Made by a program: the position numbers and the translations under genes
Source: Artocarpus heterophyllus
Taxonomy: Eukaryota; Streptophyta; Magnoliopsida; Rosales; Moraceae
Direction: 5' to 3'
DNA length: 64,000 bases
NCBI GenBank assembly: GCA_025403435.1
Contig: CM046330.1
Span: forward strand, 16,142,239 to 16,206,238
In this document: piece by piece, positions 25,120 through 36,302 of the stretch
How the letters are laid out: each line of letters starts with the position of its first letter
How positions within the stretch are numbered: the stretch's first letter is position 1
The notes under the pieces: model-generated
What the model saw: only the letters and a program-made list of their open reading frames with translations
Told to the model about the DNA's origin: nothing
Databases searched by the model: none

Positions 25120-25180
25120 TCGGCCTACCGATCTTGAGCAGACTTTTCGGCCTGACGAACTTAAAAGTCCGGCCTGCCGA
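25120..25180 (+). repeat. TCGGCCTGCCGA cluster, LTR 1 right end
   Basis: Three units at 25120, 25147 and 25169, in the opposite polarity (centre CT instead of AG on the + strand) to the left cluster. Fewer units than LTR 2 and LTR 3 because of a deletion. Confidence 0.8.
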
Positions 25181-25405
25181 ACTGTCCTTAAATGCCATAC
25201 ATTAAAACATTCATACATCATTGCATCATAATTAAACATACATTAAAATAATCAAGAATACTTGAGTACAACGATTCCATGCGGTTGTCACCTGTCATAA
25301 AACTTGACATATATCATAACATGTAACATAAATTATTAATAAAATTTTCTTAACATCGTTACTAACTTATCGTGATTCATTACATAAAATTAGGTGGGTG
25401 TTACA

Positions 25406-25418
25406 ATTCTCCCCACCT
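25406..25418 (-). promoter_or_regulatory. Polypurine tract, copy 1
   Basis: On the element strand AGGTGGGGAGAAT abuts the TGTAACACC start of the 3' LTR, the position and composition of the plus-strand primer for reverse transcription. The same sequence adjoins LTR 2 at 33347-33359. Confidence 0.85.
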
Positions 25419-25441
25419 TATAAAAGTTTCGTCATCGAAAC

Positions 25442-27187
25442 TTAGAATAAATGCAGATACATAGCTCTCATGTCATCTTCTCGTTCTCATGTAGCTTCAT
25501 CAACTTGATGATTTCGCCATAACACCTTGACCAATGGAATTTCTTTATTCCTCAAGGTCTTGGTTTTCCGATCGAGTATCTTCATTGGCTTTTCTTCATA
25601 ACTTAAGTCTTCTCGTATCTCGATCACTTGTGGCTCAATCACATGCGTAGGGTCCGGAACATACTTCTTGAGCATGGAGACATGAAATACATCGTGCATT
25701 GTGGACATCTCAGAAGGCAACTTCAGCTGATAAGCTACTTTGCCTATCCGCTTCATGATTTCAAGTGGACCAATGAATCTTGGACTTAACTTGCTTTTCT
25801 TTCCAAACCTCATAACTCCTTTCATTGGTGCAACTTTCAGAAACACATATTCGCCCACGGCGAACTCTAAGGGTCTTTTTCTCTTCTTAGCATAACTCTT
25901 TTGACCGTTTTGAGCGGTCTCTATTCTTCTTCTTATCAATTTTATCATCTCAGAAGTTTCATTCACAAAATCAGTTCTTTCAGCATCGACGCTTTCCATC
26001 AACTTCTTTTCACTAGCTTCGTGCCAACATATAGGCGATCTGCATTTTCGTCCATACAAAGCCTCATATGGTGCCATTCCAATTGTTGCCTGAAAGCTGT
26101 TGTTGTAAGCAAACTCTACTAACGACAACATTTTACACCAGCTGGTCTTAAAATCGAGAGAACAAGCCCGTAGCATATCCTCTAAAATCAAGTTCGTCCT
26201 CTCTATTTGGCCGTCTGTCTGAGGATGAAAAGCTGTACTGAAATGTAGCTTGGTTCCCATAGCAGTCTGTACACTCTTCCAAAACTTAGATGTGAACCTG
26301 CCATCACGATCTGAGATGATTGACTTGGGAATCCCATGAAGTCGTACAATTTCCTTGACGTAGAGTTCCGCTAACCGTTCCATGGAGTAAGTGATCTTGA
26401 TAGGAATAAAATGCGCCGTCTTAGTCAGTCGATCCACAACTACCCAAATTGCATCATAACCGTTCGTAGTTCTGGGCAAACCGGTAATGAAATCCATTGC
26501 TATATCCTCCCATTTCCATTCCGGTATTTGGATAGACTGCAGTTCACCACCAGGTCTCTGGTGTTCAGCCTTTACTTGCTGACATGTCATACATTTCTTC
26601 ACATACTTTGCAACATCACGTTTCATTCCAAACCACCAGAAGTTACCCCTTAGATCATTGTACATCTTTGTTGCACCTGGATGAATAGAGTAAGGAGTGT
26701 CATGAATTTCTGCCAAGATCTTTTCCCTTAAATCATCAACATTGGGAACACATAAACGGTCCTTAAGGTACAGAGTTCCGTCATCTGCAATACGAAACTT
26801 TTGACATTTTCCTTCTTTCATTTCTTGCTTGATACTTACAAGACTTACATCTTCATCTTGTTTTCTCTGAATTTCATCATACATCATCGGAGCAAGAGAG
26901 AGTGCTGATAGCTGGCCTGCTATAAGTTCCAAACCGAAGTCTATAGTTTCCTTTCTTAAAGGTGGAGACATTGTTTGCATTGACATCAACGTGGCAACTG
27001 ACTTCCTACTTAGAGCATCTGCCACTCGGTTAGCTTTTCCAAGATGATAAAAGATTTCACAATCATAGTCCTTCACCAACTCTAACCATCTTCGTTGTCT
27101 CATGTTTAGGTCTCTTTGCGTGAAGAAGTACTTCAAACTTTGATGATCAATAAAGATCTTGCATTGGACCCCATATAGATAGTGTCT
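25442..27187 (-). pseudogene. Chromovirus copy 1: RNase H end, integrase, chromodomain
   Basis: Same frame as the upstream gag-pol. After a TGA at 27188-27190 the frame continues with the end of RNase H ([28 protein letters not shown]). Integrase follows: a zinc-binding H-H-C-C segment ([12 protein letters not shown] ... CMTCQQVK) and the catalytic core with D in [10 protein letters not shown] in IISDRDGRF and E in GQIERTN. Then come a GPY/F-type module ([17 protein letters not shown]) and a chromodomain-like tail ([14 protein letters not shown] ... [14 protein letters not shown]). A TGA at 25487-25489 replaces the Trp expected after DEAT, and the frame then runs to TAA at 25442. In chromoviruses the integrase inserts the cDNA and the chromodomain targets chromatin. 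The two stops shared with copy 2 make the encoded protein incomplete. Confidence 0.92.
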
Positions 27188-28519
27188 TCATATCTTCAAT
27201 GCAAAAGCAACCACTGTTAACTCGAGGTCATGAGTAGGATAGTTCTTTTCGTAATCCTTCAGTTGTCTTGACGCATAAGCAATCACCCTTTTATTTTGCA
27301 TTAATACGGCTCCGAGGCCCATCTTGGATGCATCACTATAAATAACAAACCCATCATTTCCTTCAGGAATAGCCAACACTGGAGCCGTCGTTAGCCTTTT
27401 CTTCAATTCTTGAAAACTCCTTTCACATGCATCTGTCCATTCATACTTCTTTCCCTTGCGGGTCAGGTTCATGAGTAGAGCTGCTATCTTGGAGAAGTCT
27501 TCTACGAATCTCCGATAATAACCTGCTAAACCCAAGAAGCTCCTTATTTCACTTGCATTCATCGGTTGCTTCCAATTGAGAACGACTTCTACTTTAGCAG
27601 GGTTAACCATAATCCCTTCCTTTGAAATAACATGCCCCAAGAATGACACTTTATCAAGCCAAAACTCGCATTTGGAGAACTTTGCATATAGCTGGTGTCT
27701 TCTTAAAGTCTCCAGCACAATTCTTAAATGCTCCTCATGTTCTTCTTGATTCTTAGAATAGACAAGAATATCATCGATAAATACAACAACAAATTTATCG
27801 AGGAAATCCTTGAATACCCGGTTCATCAAATCCATAAAGGCAGCAGGTGCATTCGTCAAACCGAAAGGCATAACCACAAATTCATGGTGACCATACCTCG
27901 ACCTAAAAGCAGTCTTGGGGATATCTCCTTCTTTAACCCTCAACTGGTGATACCCTGATCGTAGATCAATCTTTGAGAACACCGATGCACCCTTGAGCTT
28001 ATTAAACAAATCATCGATTCGAGGCAACAGGTACTTGTTTTTTATCTTCACCTTGTTTAGCTCTCTATAGTCGATGTAGAGTCTCATAGTACCATCCTTC
28101 TTCTTTACAAACAAGACTGGAGCTCCCCATGGTGAGTGACTTGGCCTAATGAAACCTTTGTCGTGTAACTCCTTTAATTGCGTGTGAAGCTCCTTTAACT
28201 CTATCGGGGCCATTCTGTAAGGCGCTTTTGAGATTGGATCGGTGCTAGGAGTGAGCTCAATCTCGAATTCAACTTCTCTTTCTGGCGGTAGACTCGTCAG
28301 ATCATCAGGAAACACATCTGCATATTCATGAATAACATGCACATCTTCAATTCTTGTCTTTCCTTCTTGGCTTTTGTCTACTATGTTCGCCAGATAGCCC
28401 ATGCAACCACTTGCTAATAACTTCCTTGCTTTCATTGCCGATAGAAACATGTGGGGTTTCTTCCTGGACTCGCCAACATAAATGAATTTCTGATCACCTT
28501 CTGGATGAAAGATCACCTT
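27188..28519 (-). pseudogene. Chromovirus copy 1: reverse transcriptase and start of RNase H
   Basis: Follows gag-protease in the same frame after a TGA (28520-28522) that is CGA in copy 2. The reverse transcriptase blocks are all visible: [56 protein letters not shown], and the catalytic [10 protein letters not shown] (the Y.DD box written F-I-D-D). The thumb [20 protein letters not shown] and the RNase H start [17 protein letters not shown] follow. It ends at a TGA replacing the Trp expected after VAFALKI. No frameshift in this part. The enzyme would copy element RNA into DNA. Confidence 0.92.
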
Positions 28520-30064
28520 TCATTTTCGGCATTCAATAGCGGCATTATACTTGCTTAGAAAATCCATCCCAAGAATCATATCGTAGTCATGCATGTCGAT
28601 CACAATGAGGTCGACGAATAGCTCCCTATCAGAAATCCATAGGGGTACTGTACGTAAACAGTGCGTAGATAATATCACTTCCCCGGAGGGTAGTGTCGTA
28701 GTGAATCCCTGTCTCATAGGCTCTAAACAAACCTCTAACTTCTTAGCATATGACATAGATACAAAAGAATGCGTGGCACCCATATCAAAAAGAACATAAG
28801 CATCATTAGATAAACTTGTTATCTGACCTGTGACCACATTGGAGGCTTCAGCAGCCACTTGTTCTTTCGTCATGGCATAGATTCTAGCATTCGTCGAGGG
28901 AGCTTCAATTCTCCCTTGACTAATAAGTGGCCCTTCAAGGGAGGATTGCGTCTGATGTAGCTGGGCTTGAGGAGGAGCTCTCTGCGGGGCATTGGCATTC
29001 ATCAGCTTGGGGCAGTTCTTAACAAAATGGTCTTTACGCCCACAGATGAAACATTGGTTTGTTCTCAAGCGGCATTCCCCTGGATGCTTCTTTCCACATT
29101 TGGCACACGGTTGAAATCGCCTGTTATTATTGTTAGGCTGGCCATCATTGTGCCTCTTGTTGTCTTGGCCCTGTTGGTTTTGAGGATTGCCCTTCCTCTT
29201 GTTATTCCTCCAGTTTTGATTGCTGTTGTTGTTGTTGTTGTTCCTGTGGGGAGGGCGGTTCTGGTTGCTTGCATTGCTAGCTTGTTGACCAGACTGAGGC
29301 TGGTTCCTTCTTAACTTTGACAGATGAAACTCAGCACATTGAGCCCTCATGACAACCTGTTCTTGAGTCCTTGGCGGACTTGCCCCATCAATGATCGCAG
29401 CAATATCTGGTCTAAGGGCTCTGATCAGTCTTCTGACCCTTTCACTTTCATCCATAACCATTCCTGGAAGTAGACGAGCAAACTGGTCAAACTTCGTCAC
29501 CACATCAGTGACTGACATATCCCCCTGGCGCAAGCTCTCGAACTCCTCATAATGCTTCCTTGTAACATTCATATGGAAGAACTTCATGTTGAACTCATGC
29601 ACGAAGTCAGCCCATGTCATTTCTTCAACATTCCTGCTCATTTCAATGCCATCCCACCAAATTCTGGCCTCCATAGTGAGACAGTACGAGGCACAGAGGA
29701 CCTTCTCGTTGTTCGTGAAATCCATGAGTCGTAGGGTGGCCTCGATCGTCTTCAACCATCCTTGAGCTACTAGTGGATCCTTTGAACCCTTAAAGTCTGC
29801 TGGCTTAACTTTATTCCATCTGACCAGTAGGGGTTCCTGATAGGCCGCTCTTGGTTCAGCAGCAGGAGCTGGTACTTCGTTTACTTGTGGCTGCGGAGCA
29901 GGAGGAGGCACATCATTGCCTCGTCGGTTATCATTCTGGCCGTTGGCCCTTAAAACAGCAATTTTCCTTCTTTGGTCCTCCAACTGCCTTTGCAGTTCAG
30001 CAATCATTGTCACGAGTCTTTCGTTGGTTTGGGTGCATGTCTACATTCTTCGGTGGCCATCCAT
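28520..30064 (-). pseudogene. Chromovirus copy 1: gag and aspartic protease
   Basis: Starts MDGHRRM at 30064; codon 8 is TAG (30041-30043), where copy 2 has CAG. If not translated through, the next ATG is at 30013. Coiled-coil-like N-terminus (MIAELQRQLEDQRRKI), then the retrotransposon gag core (ARIWWDGIEMSRNVEEMTW, FNMKFFHM), an Asn-rich linker and two cysteine knuckles (CAKCGKKHPGEC and CFICGRKDHFVKNC). The protease has LFDMGATHSFVS, with Met where Ser or Thr normally follows the catalytic Asp, and MILGMDFL. The frame ends at TGA 28520-28522. Gag packages the RNA; the protease matures the polyprotein. The reading frame from 30064 to 25442 has four nonsense codons and no frameshift. Confidence 0.92.
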
Positions 30065-30263
30065 CGTAAATTTCCTAAAAGAATTAGGAACTTAGAAATA
30101 ATCTTCCATTTATGAGACAGGTTTTCACTACTAGATCGTTAATCATTAAACATTAAGACCTTAATCTTATCATCATACTTGCATCAATACATCTAACTTT
30201 ATAACATACTTACTTGGAGGACTTGGATTGACGTGTGGCGATACGAATTGTAATCAAAAATTC

Positions 30264-30275
30264 GCTCTGATACCA
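30264..30275 (-). promoter_or_regulatory. Primer binding site, copy 1 (initiator tRNA-Met)
   Basis: On the element strand TGGTATCAGAGC lies five bases after the CGTTACA end of LTR 2. It is complementary to the 3' end of plant initiator tRNA-Met, the usual primer of Ty3/gypsy chromoviruses. Confidence 0.92.
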
Positions 30276-30615
30276 AAGCCTGTAACGCCCCCCTTACGGA
30301 CGTCACAGATGTCGTAACATTCTTACATTCATACTTTCTTGGACTTTAAACATAAATATGAATACAAAACTTAAACGATCCTTTTAATTGTAAAAGTAAT
30401 TAAACATACTTAACCAGGATCCATTCATACATTTTTTTTAAAAAAAAATAACTTAACTTTATTAAATCACATTGCTTAACTCATTCCATGTCATAATTTA
30501 TTCAATTACACTTAAAATTAATCATGAACTTATTTTAATAAAATAGATATACCAAGTTGTAAAATCATAACTTATAAAAACATCACATCATTTATTAGTT
30601 ACATGCTCCCAAAGT

Positions 30616-30783
30616 TCGGCAGACCGACCATGGGACTTCGACAGGCCGAACATGATCGGCAGGCCAAAAACCCTTAATCGACAGGCCGGCAGAGGCTTTG
30701 CAAATCTGGCTTAAAAACTCATCATCGTCCGGTAGGCCAAAAACGTAATCGGCAGGCTAAACTTTCAGACATCGGCAGGCCGA
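30616..30783 (+). repeat. TCGGCAGGCCGA cluster, LTR 2 left end
   Basis: Variants of TCGGC-AG-GCCGA at 30616, about 30655, about 30755 and 30772. The polarity is the same as the left clusters of LTR 1 and LTR 3. Confidence 0.8.
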
Positions 30784-32947
30784 CTGAGCCAAAATCCTTG
30801 AGAAAACTTATTTTGTAAAACAGATTTAACTTTTCAATAAAAATGCGGAAGATCAAATTCTTTAAAATGATAAAATAAATATAAAGCCATAATTCAAGTA
30901 TTCTTAAAACTTAACATAAAAAAATAATGTTCAAAAGATAAAACTTGATTTAAAACATAAAATCATTCTTCTTGGTGTTCTTCCAGTTATAATTCATCGT
31001 GTTTAGTACTCACACGCCTTCCCATGTCCTCCACCTAGTCCATGATTTTCTTACCTTTATTTGCAACATGACATAAAACACGATTAAGCTAATGCTTAGT
31101 AAGTACATATAATTCTCACATTTAAAACATTTCATATACATCATCATCATCATCATATCATAGAAGTGCCTTAAGCACAATTTCATAGAAACATATCTTT
31201 CATTACATTGACCATTTTAAAACTTATTCCATTTTATCTTAAGGGCCCAAGTGTTGCACCATGAACATCATTGTAGGCGCGCCGTCATGAGAGGAGAAGG
31301 TTAGCTAATCCCAAACCAAACATGACATCATAACATATCATTTCATAACATTGGTGTGCAACACTTATTACGTGATACATATATACATAATTTTCATATT
31401 TTGAAACATGTCATCATCATACATGCATAACTTTAAATCATGAAAATCTTTCATAAGAAATCCTTTAAGGAAAATAACCACAAAATCATCATGAATATTA
31501 TTGAGAACATATCATCAAACTTTGTAAAACGAGTCATGTTGCAGGTGAGAATGTACTTGTCGTAACGCTAGCTTACTTAACCTTAATATACTTTTGGTGA
31601 CGACGCCGCGGTCTCGATGTGCTCGTTCCTTTGAGTGTTCATGCCATTTATCCATTTAAAAATGTAATAAAATTAATACTTATCATAAAACATTCATTCG
31701 CATAACATTCATTCATATAACATTCATATATACATTCATCCCATATTACAAACATAATTCATAATCATCATTGCGAAAACATAAAATTATCATCACATAA
31801 TCATGTTATCATGATTTTTTTTTCTTAAATCATAGAAATTACCTTAAGCATGTAAAAACAAACCATACATTTTTAAACATGAAATCAGCCAACATTAATA
31901 ATAATGTAGATGAATAATCTTTTGAAAACATTTTCTAATAATTTAAAATACATACATTTTAAAAATTCATACAAACATCTTATTATCATGTATTTCAACA
32001 TCATAAAAATATTTCATCATCAATCAAAATCATTTAAACATATAAAAAATTTTATAAAACAAAAATCCAAAAATAACATTATTAAAACAGTTTTCTCATA
32101 GAAATTTTGTAACATAAAATATACTCATTCTTGTCAACTTTCATGAAAAACATCATTCATTTACCCCTTGAATAAACATTACATTTTTCATGCATCATAG
32201 TCAAAGAGTAATATTTTACTGTGAAGGGTAGGGGATAGAAAATTCATATTTTTCATAGAATACCGAAATGACATAAATCTTGAAAAAACATCACATAATA
32301 CATATATGAACATCATATTAAAAACTCAAGACAAAATACAATACCTAGAGAAAGATATTTCAGACGATTGAAGGAGGAGAAATGCTTTTCAAAAACACCA
32401 AAAAACTGAGTCCTTACCTTAAAAATTTTCTTCTCAAATTTCTTGAATTTAACCAACGAAATATAACTTTTTCTTTCAATACTTGCAGAGAATTTTTGAG
32501 AGAGAAGGAGGATAGAATTCGTGGAGAAGAGAAGAGAAAGAAAGAAGTTAGAAATCGTCTTAGAACTGAGAGAGAAAAGAGTGAGAAGATGAAAGAAAAA
32601 CTGAGTAATAGAACGTTAAATTTATTTTTTTTAGCGTAACGAGCATAATGAAAATTCATTACTATCCATTAAGTCAGAATTTTCTGACTGTTTGACAGCA
32701 AATGGCGTGGAGGAAGGAGAGAAAAGAGGGAAGTCAAACAATCACTCCTCACTTACCATGTTTTGCCCTCTTAAAATAGGAAACAATTTAAAATCATACA
32801 AATCAATGCGAAGCCAACCTTTTAATTTCCTTAACTGACAAAATTATTCCATTAATATGCCAATTAATCACAATAAATAACTCATTTAACGTAATTATCT
32901 CAGCCATAAATTTGGAGAGATTTCTGCTGACTACTCGTCAGCTGTTG

Positions 32948-33096
32948 TTGGCCTGCCGATTTTCCCCTTCAGCCTGCAGGTTCCACCAAGTTCGACCTGC
33001 TGGTTCCACCATGTTCTGTCTGCCGATGGTTTCCTTCGTCCTGTCGATCTTGAGCAGACTTTTCGGCCTGACGAACTTAAAAGTCCGGCCTGCCGA
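32948..33096 (+). repeat. TCGGCCTGCCGA cluster, LTR 2 right end
   Basis: About seven degenerate units between 32948 and 33096 in the CT-centred polarity, interspersed with GGTTCCACCA-type spacers. Confidence 0.8.
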
Positions 33097-33346
33097 ACTG
33101 TCCTTAAATGCCATACATTAAAACATTCATACATCATTGCATCATAATTAAACATACATTAAAATAATCATGAACACTTGAGCACAACGATTCCATGCGG
33201 TTGTCACCTGTCATAAAACTTGACATAAAAGTTAGTAACATTAAAAATCATATATCATAACATATAACATAAATTATTAATAAAATTTTCTTAACATCGT
33301 TACTAACTTATCGTGATTCATTACATAAAATTAGGTGGGTGTTACA

Positions 33347-33359
33347 ATTCTCCCCACCT
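33347..33359 (-). promoter_or_regulatory. Polypurine tract, copy 2
   Basis: Identical in position and sequence to the tract of copy 1, next to LTR 2. Confidence 0.85.
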
Positions 33360-33382
33360 TATAAAAGTTTCGTCATCGAAAC

Positions 33383-35174
33383 TTAGAATAAATGCAGATA
33401 CATAGCTCTCATGTCATCTTCTCGTTCTCATGTAGCTTCATCAACTTGATGATTTCGCCATAACACCTTGACCAATGGAATTTCTTTATTCCTCAAGGTC
33501 TTGGTTTTCCGATCGAGTATCTTCATTGGCTTTTCTTCATAACTTAAGTCTTCTCGTATCTCGATCACTTGTGGCTCAATCACATGCGTAGGGTCCGGAA
33601 CATACTTCTTGAGCATGGAGACATGAAATACATCGTGCATTGTGGACATCTCAGAAGGCAACTTCAGCTGACAAGCTTCTTTGCCCATCCGCTTCATGAT
33701 TTCATGTGGACCAATGAATCTTGGACTTAACTTGCTTTTCTTTCCAAACCTCATAACTCCTTTCATTGGTGCAACTTTCAAAAACACATATTCGCCCACG
33801 GCGAACTCTAAGGGTCTTCTTCTCTTCTTAGCATAACTCTTCTGACGGCTTTGAGCGGTCTCTATTCTTCTTCTTATCAACTTTATCATCTCAAAAGTTT
33901 CATTCACAAAATCAGTTCTTTCAGCATCGACGCTTTCCATCAACTTCTTTTCACCAGCTTCGTGCCAACATATAGGCAATCTGTATTTTCGTCCATATAG
34001 AGCCTCATACGATGCCATTCCAATAGTCGTCTGAAAGCTGTTGTTGTTAGCAAACTCTACTAATGACAACATTTTACACCAGTTGGTGTTAAAATCTAGA
34101 GAACTCTACTAACGGCAACATTTTACACCAGTTGGTCTTAAAATCGAGAGAACAAGCCCGAAGCATATCCTCTAAAATCAAGTCCGTCCTCTCTGTTTGG
34201 CCGTCTGTCTGAGGATGAAAAGCTGTACTGAAATGTAGCCTGGTTCCCATAGCAGTCTGTACACTCTTCCAAAACTTAGATGTGAACCTGCCATCACAAT
34301 CTAAGATGATCGACTTGAGAATCCCATGAAGTCGTACAATTTCCTTGACGTAGAGTTCCGCTAACCGTTCTATGGAGTAATTGATCTTGATAGGAATGAA
34401 ATGTGCCGTCTTAGTCAGTCGATCCACAACTACCCAAATTGCATCATAACCGTTCGTAGTTCTGGGCAAACCGGTAATGAAATCCATTGCTATATCCTCC
34501 CATTTCCATTTCGGTATTTGGATAGACTGCAGTTCACTACCAGGTCTCTGGTGTTCAGCCTTTACTTGCTGACATGTCATACATTTCTTCACATGCTTTG
34601 CAACATCACGTTTCTTTCCAAACCACCAGAAGTTACCCCTTAGATCATTGTACATCTTTGTTGCACCTGGATGAATAGAGTAAGGAGTGTCATGAATTTC
34701 TGCCAAGATCTTTTCTCTTAAATCTTCAACATTGGGAACACATAAACGATCCTTAAGGTACAGAGTTTCGTCATCTGCAATATGAAACTCTTGACATTTT
34801 CCTTCTTTCATTTCTTGCTTGATCCTTACAAGACTTACATCTTCATCTTGTTTTCTCTGAATTTCATCATACATCGTCAGAGCAAGAGAGAGTGCTGATA
34901 GCTGGCCTGCTATAAGTTAACCGAAGTCTAGAATTTCCTTTCTTAAAGGTGGAGACATTGTTTGCATTGACATCAACGTGGCAACTGACTTCTTACTTAG
35001 AGCATCTGCCACTCGGTTACATTTTCCAGGATGATAAAGGATTGCACAATCATAGTCCTTCACCAACTCTAACCATATTCGTTGTCTCATGTTCCGGTCT
35101 CTTTGCGTGAAGAAGTACTTCAAACTTTGATGATCAATAAAGATCTTGCATTGGACCCCATATAGATAGTGTCT
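33383..35174 (-). pseudogene. Chromovirus copy 2: RNase H end, integrase, chromodomain
   Basis: Same domain order as copy 1. Private damage: a 3-bp deletion creates TAA at 34917-34919 after ILDFG, and a 49-bp tandem duplication (34053-34101 / 34102-34150) shifts the frame just after the catalytic Glu region of integrase. The SDRDGR block reads LDCDGR, keeping the catalytic Asp. The C-terminal TGA after VDEAT (33428-33430) is shared with copy 1. The GPY/F and chromodomain-like modules remain readable (33428-33700). Confidence 0.92.
34053..34150. repeat. 49-bp tandem duplication inside integrase of copy 2
   Basis: AACTCTACTAATGACAACAT and the following 29 bases recur immediately with four or so differences. 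Copy 1 has a single unit. Because 49 is not a multiple of three it disrupts the integrase frame. Confidence 0.9.
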
Positions 35175-36302
35175 TCATATCTTCAATGCAAAAGCAACCA
35201 CTGTTAACTCGAGGTCATGAGTAGGATAGTTCTTTTCGTAATCCTTCAGTTGTCTTGACGCATAAGCAATCACCCTTTTATTTTGCATTAATACGGCTCC
35301 GAGGCCCATCTTGGATGCATCACTATAAATAACAAACCCATCATTTCCTTCAGGAATAGCCAACACTGGAGCCGTCGTTAGCCTTTTCTTCAATTCTTGA
35401 AAACTCCTTTCACATGCATCTGTCCATTCATACTTCTTTCCCTTGTGGGTCAGGTTCGTGAGTGGAGCTGCTATCTTGGAGAAGTCTTCTACGAATCTTC
35501 GATAATAACCTGCTAAACCCAAGAAGCTCATTATTTCACTTGCATTCATCAGTTGCTTCCAATTGAGAACGGCTTCTACTTTAGCAGGGTTAACCATAAT
35601 CCCTTCCTTTGAAATAACATGCCCCAAGAATGACACTTTATCAAGCCAAAACTCGCATTTGGAGAACTTTGCATATAGCTGGTGTCTTCTTAAAGTCTCC
35701 AGCACAATTCTTAAATGCTCCTCATGTTCTTCTTGATTCTTAGAATAGACAAGAATATCATCGATAAATACAGCAACAAATTTATCGAGGAAATCCTTGA
35801 ATACCCGGTTCATCAAATCCATAAAGGCAACAGGTGCATTCATCAAATTGAAAGGCATAACCACAAATTCATGGTGACCATACCTCGACCTGAAAGTAGT
35901 CTTGGGGATATCTCCTTCTTTAACCCTTAACTGGTGATACCCTGATCGTAGATCAATCTTTGAGAACATGGATGCACCCTTGAGCTGATTAAACAAATCA
36001 TCAATTTGAGGCAACGGGTACTTGTTCTTGATCGTCACCTTGTTCAGCTCTCTGTAGTCTATGCAAAGTCTCATAGTGCCATCCTTCTTCTTTACAAACA
36101 AGACTGGAGCTCCCCATGGTGAGTGACTTGGCCTGATGAAACCTTTGTCGAGTAACTCCTTTAATTGCATGTGAAGCTCCTTTAACTCTACCGGGGCCAT
36201 TCTGTAAGGCGCTTTTGAGATTGGATCGGTGCCAGGAGCGAGCTCAATCTCGAATTCAACTTCTCTTTCTGGCGGTAGACTCGTCAGATCATCAGGAAAC
36301 AC
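35175..36302 (-). pseudogene. Chromovirus copy 2: reverse transcriptase and start of RNase H
   Basis: Long open stretch with all reverse transcriptase blocks ([25 protein letters not shown]) and the RNase H start. It is displaced from gag-protease by a 1-bp deletion between 36305 and 36306, and ends at the same TGA (35175-35177) after VAFALKI as copy 1. One conserved block reads [14 protein letters not shown] instead of [14 protein letters not shown], a change expected to harm activity. Confidence 0.92.

Larger units (their letters stand above)
22449..25405 (-). repeat. Chromovirus LTR 1 (left/3' LTR of array)
   Basis: Runs from TGTAACGTCCCC to GGTGGGTGTTACA on the + strand; on the element strand it starts TGTAACACCCACC. 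Length 2957 bp. It carries private changes relative to the other two LTRs: a deletion of roughly 80-100 bp in the right motif cluster (near 25130) and loss of about 20 bp near 25303. It contains mirrored palindrome clusters near each end and the conserved CCGCGGTCTCGATGTGCTC island at 23778-23796. Confidence 0.95.
30281..33346 (-). repeat. Chromovirus LTR 2, shared by both tandem copies
   Basis: 3066 bp, TGTAACGCCCCCC to GGTGGGTGTTACA on the + strand. It acts as 5' LTR of copy 1 and 3' LTR of copy 2, with a primer site on its left and a polypurine tract on its right and no target duplication at either edge. Most sites that distinguish the LTRs agree with LTR 3; a few near the right end (CTGACGAAC, CTCGTCAG, TTTGACAGC) agree with LTR 1. 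Confidence 0.93.

Noticed and set aside
28967..29314. 115-codon + strand frame rich in Val and Leu
   Set aside because: It is antisense to the Asn-rich linker and zinc knuckles of gag and recurs at the same place in copy 2 (36953-37300); the long frame is a by-product of the AAC/AAT repeats.
32382..32639. Arg/Glu/Lys-rich frames (32382-32639, 40363-40776) as a conserved LTR protein
   Set aside because: They come from a GAGA-rich stretch of the LTR, antisense to element transcription, and their lengths differ among LTRs because of indels.
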